Made by a program: the position numbers and the translations under genes. DNA of 64,000 nt from the NCBI RefSeq assembly GCF_900200035.1, contig NZ_FZTC01000034.1, forward strand, positions 186,001 to 250,000, written 5' to 3'. Shown here one piece after another: positions 60,030 to 64,000 of this stretch (position 1 is the stretch's first letter; every line of letters starts with the position of its first letter). The notes beneath the pieces were generated by a model that made no database searches, was not told the origin of the DNA, and saw nothing but the letters and a program-made list of their open reading frames with translations. Source of the DNA: Klebsiella grimontii (GTDB lineage: Bacteria; Pseudomonadota; Gammaproteobacteria; Enterobacterales; Enterobacteriaceae).

Positions 60030-61943
60030 CTACTCCATACGTCCGCGCTTAAACTGACCGGCATCGATATCGTAGTGCTTCATTTTTCGCCACAGCGTGG
60101 TACGGCCAATATTCAGCAGCTGCGCCATCTCCTGTACCCGACCGCTGGTCACCCGGGCGGCGTGGATAATCGCCTCTTTCTCAATGGCGCTAAAGGTCAG
60201 GCTGGCGGGCAGCAGCGATGACCCCGCGTCGGCGCCCGGCCGCTCGGCAAACAGATATTCCGGCAAATTACTCAGACGGATATGGCCGTTATCGCTGCTA
60301 ATGGCGATATTCTCGATAACGCTATTCAGCTCAAAATCATTGCCCGGCCAGGAGTAGGCCACCAGCTGCGCCAGCGCATCGTCATCCATCTTCAGCCGCG
60401 AGGAAAAGCGTTTTTCCAGGCTCTTAAGGCGATTGTGCACCAGCGAGGGGATACTGTTGCGCCGCGCCCGCAGCGGGGGAATAACGATTTCAAAAGAGTG
60501 CAGCGCGTAGTAAAGCTGGCGGCTAAAGCGGTTTTGCTCCACCAGATTGGCAAGATCGACGGTAGTGGTGGCGATCACTTTGACGTCCACCGGGATCAAG
60601 CGACGGGCGTCCAGACGGGTTAATACCCCCTGCTTGATCACCTGCAGCAGCGCGGACTGCAGCTCCGGCGCCAGATATTCAATTTTTTCCAGAAACAGCG
60701 TCCCGCCGTTGGCCAGCTCAAGACGGCTAAGGCGACCGTTTTCATCGTCCGTCGGCGCGCTGCCCATAAAATCCTGGCCCAGGACGCTGTCGGCATACAG
60801 CTGGCAGTTGACCGCGATATACGGCCCGCCGCCCCGCTCGCTCTCATTGTGAATCGCCTGGCTGAGCAGCTCTTTACCCACCCCTTCTTCACCGCACAGC
60901 AGCACCGGGAAAGCGCCGCGCGCCGCCTGGCGGCCAAAGTGAATCAGCCGCCGGGTTTCCGGGTCGTCCGCCGACATCTGCTCAAAGGTATGGCTCACTT
61001 TGCCAAGCTGGCTGGTCATCAGCTGGCGCATCTGCTCGACCGGATGCAGCAGCAGAATAAAGCTGTTGCCCTGCTCTTCGACGATCGGCTTGAGCGTAAT
61101 CACGGCGTCGACAAACTGATGCTGGCTCTCAAAGGTCACTTCGACATGGTTCAGCCCGCGCGCGTGCTTAATGGCCCGGCGCAGCAGGGCCGGGAGCGTC
61201 ACCAGTTCATTGATGTTTTTCCCCTGGCTGGCCTGGGCATCAAGATGCAGCAGCCTCGCGGCCTGCACGTTAAGAAACTGCAAAACTCCCTGCTCATTCC
61301 ACGCCATCACCCCGTCATCCATACTCTCCAGCAGACCGTACATCTGATTAAGATGGCGATTCGACTCTGACAACAGGCTGTCGGTCAGCAGCGAGTTACC
61401 GACTTCCCGCGCGATAGCCAGGGTCAGGGAGAGATCCGGCGAAGCCTGCTCTTCGGTCAGGCAGCACAGGGAAATGGAACCGAACAGGCGCCCGTGGTTA
61501 TCAAACACCGGCGTGGAGCTAAACGACCATCCGTGCAGCGCATGTTTAAAATGCTGCTCGCCCGTCGTTTTGACCGGCTGCCCGAGCATTGAGGCCAGCG
61601 AGAGCGCGCAGCTGCCGATAATGCTTTCCGCGCAGTAGCTGCCGTCACGAAATCCCAGCGCCGCCAGCTGGTCGAGGGTCTGCGGATCGCCGCAGCGGCT
61701 GAGAATACAGGCGGACTCATCAAGGATAAACAGCGCGCAGGGGCGGTTATCCATAAACTCCCAGGCATCTTCCAGCGCCGCCTGACCAATCGTCAACAGC
61801 GCGGTCTTGCGCCGGCAAATCGATTCAAAGGTCAGCCCCTGCGCCTGATGCGGCGTCTGCCAGGTTTCCCGCTGCATAAACTTGCTGCAGCGATGCCATG
61901 ACTGGGTTATCACCAAAGGAAAGCTCTGAGTCTGCGCAGTCAT
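60030..61943 (-). CDS. dhaR: dihydroxyacetone regulon activator DhaR
   Basis: Enhancer-binding-type activator of 637 residues: an N-terminal GAF domain (about 50-190), PAS domain (about 200-310), degenerate AAA+ domain (about 330-560) with LLCGEEGVGKELLSQAIHNE as Walker A, and a C-terminal Fis-type HTH ending in GRTTLWRKMK. The GAFTGA sigma-54 loop is not seen, as in E. coli DhaR, which works with sigma-70 and is switched by DhaK and DhaL. The start may be 61943 or 61949 (two ATGs, GGA just upstream). It is downstream of dhaD, 105 bp apart with a terminator-like hairpin between. Confidence 0.95.
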   Translation of the reverse strand: MTAQTQSFPLVITQSWHRCSKFMQRETWQTPHQAQGLTFESICRRKTALLTIGQAALEDAWEFMDNRPCALFILDESACILSRCGDPQTLDQLAALGFRDGSYCAESIIGSCALSLASMLGQPVKTTGEQHFKHALHGWSFSSTPVFDNHGRLFGSISLCCLTEEQASPDLSLTLAIAREVGNSLLTDSLLSESNRHLNQMYGLLESMDDGVMAWNEQGVLQFLNVQAARLLHLDAQASQGKNINELVTLPALLRRAIKHARGLNHVEVTFESQHQFVDAVITLKPIVEEQGNSFILLLHPVEQMRQLMTSQLGKVSHTFEQMSADDPETRRLIHFGRQAARGAFPVLLCGEEGVGKELLSQAIHNESERGGGPYIAVNCQLYADSVLGQDFMGSAPTDDENGRLSRLELANGGTLFLEKIEYLAPELQSALLQVIKQGVLTRLDARRLIPVDVKVIATTTVDLANLVEQNRFSRQLYYALHSFEIVIPPLRARRNSIPSLVHNRLKSLEKRFSSRLKMDDDALAQLVAYSWPGNDFELNSVIENIAISSDNGHIRLSNLPEYLFAERPGADAGSSLLPASLTFSAIEKEAIIHAARVTSGRVQEMAQLLNIGRTTLWRKMKHYDIDAGQFKRGRME

Positions 61944-62008
61944 ATCCATTTCCGCTGTTTCATAAACGACAACCCCTCCGGCGGCTACCGCAAGAGGGGG
62001 GAGAAAAC

Positions 62009-62034
62009 GCCCCATCGTTTAAATGAGACGGGGC
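62009..62034 (-). terminator. terminator-like hairpin after dhaD
   Basis: On the minus strand GCCCC and GGGGC arms around an AT-rich 16-base loop are followed by GTTTTCTC. A moderate terminator that would make dhaR partly independent of dhaD. Confidence 0.45.
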
Positions 62035-62048
62035 TGGACCACGATAAA

Positions 62049-63146
62049 TTAGCGCGCCAGCCACTGCTGTCCGAGCAGGTCAGCGGTCAGAATCGCCGCA
62101 TGCACGCTCTGCGCGCTGACCGGGAAGGGCATATTATGAATGGTTTCACCTTCCGCGCAGGTCGCTTTAGCGACTGCCTGAATTTTCTCATCGATGCCCT
62201 CTTTAACGCCCATTTGCGCCAGCGTGACCGGCAGGCCGACGGTATGGCAGAAGTTCAGCACCGTTTCGATCTCTTCCATCGGGCTATTTTGCAGCACCAG
62301 CTGCGCCAGGGTACCAAAGGCCACTTTCTCGCCATGGTACAGATGGTGACACTCTTCGAGGATGGTGAAACCGTTGTGAATGGCGTGCGCGGCGGCCAGA
62401 CCGCTACTTTCAAAGCCGATACCGCTGAGGTAGGTATTCGCTTCAACGATGCGTTCCAGCGCATCGGTCACCACCCCGGCCTGGGCGGCGAGGCGGGCTT
62501 TTTCACCTTCCGCCAGCAGCGTATCATAGCACAGGCGCGCCAGGCTCAGCGCCGCCGCCGTCGACTGGCCGCCCGCCATGCTGGTGGCTCTGGCGTCGTA
62601 GCAGGCCTTGGCTTCAAACCAGGTTGACAGCGCATCCCCCATCCCGGCCACCAGCAGGCGCACCGGCGCTTTGGCGATAATCGCCGTATCCATCACCACC
62701 ATATCCGGGTTTTTCGGGTAGATCAGATACTCTTCAAACTCACCGGCTTCGGTGTAGATAACCGACAGCGCGCTGGTTGGCGCATCGGTGGAGGCGATCG
62801 TCGGGATCACCACCACCGGCAGCTTCTGGTAGTAGCCGATGGCTTTCGCCGTATCGAGCGTCTTACCGCCGCCGATACCCACCACGCCGCGGCAGCCGTG
62901 CTGCTTCAGAATGGCGATCAGGCGATTGATCTCAACGTGGCTGCACTCGCCGTTGAAACGCTCCGCATGGCAGCTAATGTTGTGGCTGTGCAAACCTTCC
63001 AGCACTTTCTCTCCCGCCAGCTTCATTACGAAGTCATCGGCAATCACGAAAAAGCTGTCCGCCAGGTTTTTGGCGTATTGCCCAAACAGCGTGGATGCAT
63101 CTGGTCCCTGGAGATATTTGGCTGGAGATTGAATAACTTTTAGCAT
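62049..63146 (-). CDS. dhaD: glycerol dehydrogenase (DhaD/GldA)
   Basis: Zn-dependent NAD+ glycerol dehydrogenase of 365 residues that oxidises glycerol to dihydroxyacetone for anaerobic growth. Nucleotide-binding GIGGGKTLDTAKAIG, TIASTDAPTSALSVIY and the zinc-ligand region AAHAIHNGFTILEECHHLYHGE are present. Start at MLKVIQSPAKYLQGPD. It is divergent from dhaK across 596 bp with four palindromic sites; its product feeds dihydroxyacetone kinase. Confidence 0.96.
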   Translation of the reverse strand: MLKVIQSPAKYLQGPDASTLFGQYAKNLADSFFVIADDFVMKLAGEKVLEGLHSHNISCHAERFNGECSHVEINRLIAILKQHGCRGVVGIGGGKTLDTAKAIGYYQKLPVVVIPTIASTDAPTSALSVIYTEAGEFEEYLIYPKNPDMVVMDTAIIAKAPVRLLVAGMGDALSTWFEAKACYDARATSMAGGQSTAAALSLARLCYDTLLAEGEKARLAAQAGVVTDALERIVEANTYLSGIGFESSGLAAAHAIHNGFTILEECHHLYHGEKVAFGTLAQLVLQNSPMEEIETVLNFCHTVGLPVTLAQMGVKEGIDEKIQAVAKATCAEGETIHNMPFPVSAQSVHAAILTADLLGQQWLAR

Positions 63147-63297
63147 TCCGTTCACCCTCAAATAAGTGCATGTTTTGACATGATGGGCCCCGGTATTTCC
63201 TCGTCCGGCCATGTATTCAAGGCGGGAACGAAAGCGCTACCTGAGCGATGCCATCACTGTAGGGCGAGCCGCGGGCAAAAAAATCTTTCCGGTTTTT

Positions 63298-63344
63298 GTC
63301 CCAATATGAAACAGCACATAAATTTTATTGTTCCATATTGGAAC
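63298..63344. promoter_or_regulatory. candidate DhaR site pair on the dhaD side
   Basis: GTCCCAATATGAAAC (63298-63312) and GTTCCATATTGGAAC (63330-63344) are dyads of GTTYC-N5-GRAAC form, 32 bp apart start to start, with the nearer one 152 bp before the dhaD ATG. Confidence 0.6.
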
Positions 63345-63552
63345 ATGAATTCACATGAAACGGTGGGATTGCGATCTCGATCCGCCCCTTCGACGCAAAA
63401 GAAGGCCACTAACCGGACGATCGTCGGCCTTTTTCAGCGTCATGGGCGGCAAGAACGGGCAAATTTATTTCTTTACGCAGACCTTGCAGCCAGGTGAAGC
63501 GAGATGAAATAGTCGCTTTAGCTCGCATTTTTTCATTTCCTCGCGCAAAAGC

Positions 63553-63598
63553 GTTTCATTTCGGAACAAAAATGAATAATTACGTTTCGTAATGAAAC
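63553..63598. promoter_or_regulatory. candidate DhaR site pair on the dhaK side
   Basis: GTTTCATTTCGGAAC (63553-63567) and GTTTCGTAATGAAAC (63584-63598) repeat the same dyad, 31 bp apart start to start, the nearer ending 145 bp before the dhaK ATG. Confidence 0.6.
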
Positions 63599-63742
63599 TC
63601 CTTTTATCACAATTTTTTTTCCCGCTAACTCAGCCAGAATCATTACATCGCCCGATATCGCACCTCGTCAGGCGGTACCCCTACACGATGACCGCCTCCA
63701 TCAGCAGAGAGGCCGCATCGAAACTCCGACGGAGAATAAACA

Positions 63743-64000
63743 ATGAAAAAACTGATTAACCGTGTCGAAGATGTCCTGAGTGAACAACTGGCGGGTCTGG
63801 CAAAAGCGCATCCTGAACTGAGGCTGCACCAGGACCCGGTCTACGTGACCCGCGCCGATGCGCCGGTGGCCGGAAAAGTGGCGCTGCTCTCCGGCGGCGG
63901 CAGCGGTCACGAGCCGATGCACTGCGGATATATTGGCCAGGGCATGCTTTCCGGGGCATGTCCGGGGGAAATTTTCACCTCCCCGACGCCGGATAAAATG
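63743..64000 (+). CDS. dhaK: dihydroxyacetone kinase subunit DhaK (3' end outside window)
   Basis: The first 86 residues of the PTS-dependent dihydroxyacetone kinase K subunit. The sequence [35 protein letters not shown] and [19 protein letters not shown] matches E. coli DhaK of the DhaKLM type rather than the single-chain ATP-dependent kinase. DhaK binds dihydroxyacetone covalently and also acts as co-repressor of DhaR. Start at 63743 after GGAG. dhaL and dhaM should follow. Confidence 0.95.
   Translation, partial: MKKLINRVEDVLSEQLAGLAKAHPELRLHQDPVYVTRADAPVAGKVALLSGGGSGHEPMHCGYIGQGMLSGACPGEIFTSPTPDKM

Larger units (their letters stand above)
63147..63742. other. 596-bp divergent dhaD-dhaK control region
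   Basis: No gene seen. It holds two pairs of 15-bp dyads (63298-63344 and 63553-63598), a terminator-like hairpin between them (AAGGCC/GGCCTT, 63402-63431, with inner palindrome GACGATCGTC) and an inverted repeat AGGCGGT/ACCGCCT (63670-63697) in the dhaK leader. No strong -35 elements are visible for either gene, which fits activator-dependent promoters. Confidence 0.8.

Noticed and set aside
63147-63742. Sigma-54 promoter (GG-N10-GC) for dhaK or dhaD
   Set aside because: No good -24/-12 match was seen, and DhaR lacks the sigma-54 contact loop.

Overview
The window is a 64 kb stretch of an enteric gammaproteobacterial chromosome, most likely Klebsiella or a close relative such as Raoultella. 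The core genes and their order follow the E. coli yqhD-to-ileX segment: yqhD, dkgA, ygiQ, ftsP-plsC-parC, ygiW/qseBC, mdaB-ygiN, parE-yqiA-cpdA-yqiB-nudF, tolC-ygiB-ygiC, ygiD, ribB, ubiK (yqiC), glgS, hldE-glnE-ygiF, ygiM-cca, uppP, folB/plsY, tsaD, rpsU-dnaG-rpoD, mug and ileX. The Klebsiella-like marks are a complete urease operon (ureDABCEFG) between plsY and tsaD, a dihydroxyacetone/glycerol (dha) regulon at the right end, and no zupT or yqiJK. Species cannot be fixed from this sequence alone. No IS element, prophage, CRISPR array or rRNA was seen. Every core gene looks intact; yqhD and dhaK are cut only by the window edges.

Accessory blocks sit in otherwise conserved order. (1) 12.8-18.2 kb, between ygiN and parE: a minus-strand operon for a DUF2264 protein, a LacY-type symporter and a GH88 unsaturated uronyl hydrolase, with a divergent AraC-type regulator and REP-like hairpins on both sides. 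It looks like a carrier and cytoplasmic pathway for an unsaturated uronic-acid oligosaccharide whose identity is unknown. (2) 27.2-33.3 kb, between ygiD and ribB: a chaperone-usher fimbrial operon resembling E. coli ygiL-yqiG-yqiH-yqiI but at a different junction, preceded by 1.1 kb of AT-rich DNA without genes. (3) 45.3-52.2 kb: urease, with a Nac-type site and matching promoter upstream of ureD, followed by an NCS1-family permease that carries an unusual Cys/His-rich tail. (4) 58.0-58.7 kb: an orphan TetR-type regulator under nested inverted repeats. (5) 59.6-64 kb: yoaC, dhaR, dhaD and the start of dhaK.

Regulatory features that can be read directly include an FMN riboswitch before ribB, a mar/sox/rob-type box before tolC, a PmrA/QseB-like tandem CTTAA box between ygiW and qseB, and several strong terminators. 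The most striking unlisted signals are four 15-bp dyads of the form GTTTC-N5-GAAAC between dhaD and dhaK. They form two pairs about 31 bp apart, each about 150 bp from one of the two divergent start codons, and are good candidates for DhaR sites. A second signal is a pair of related ~100-bp palindromic repeats that bracket dnaG inside the rpsU-dnaG-rpoD operon.
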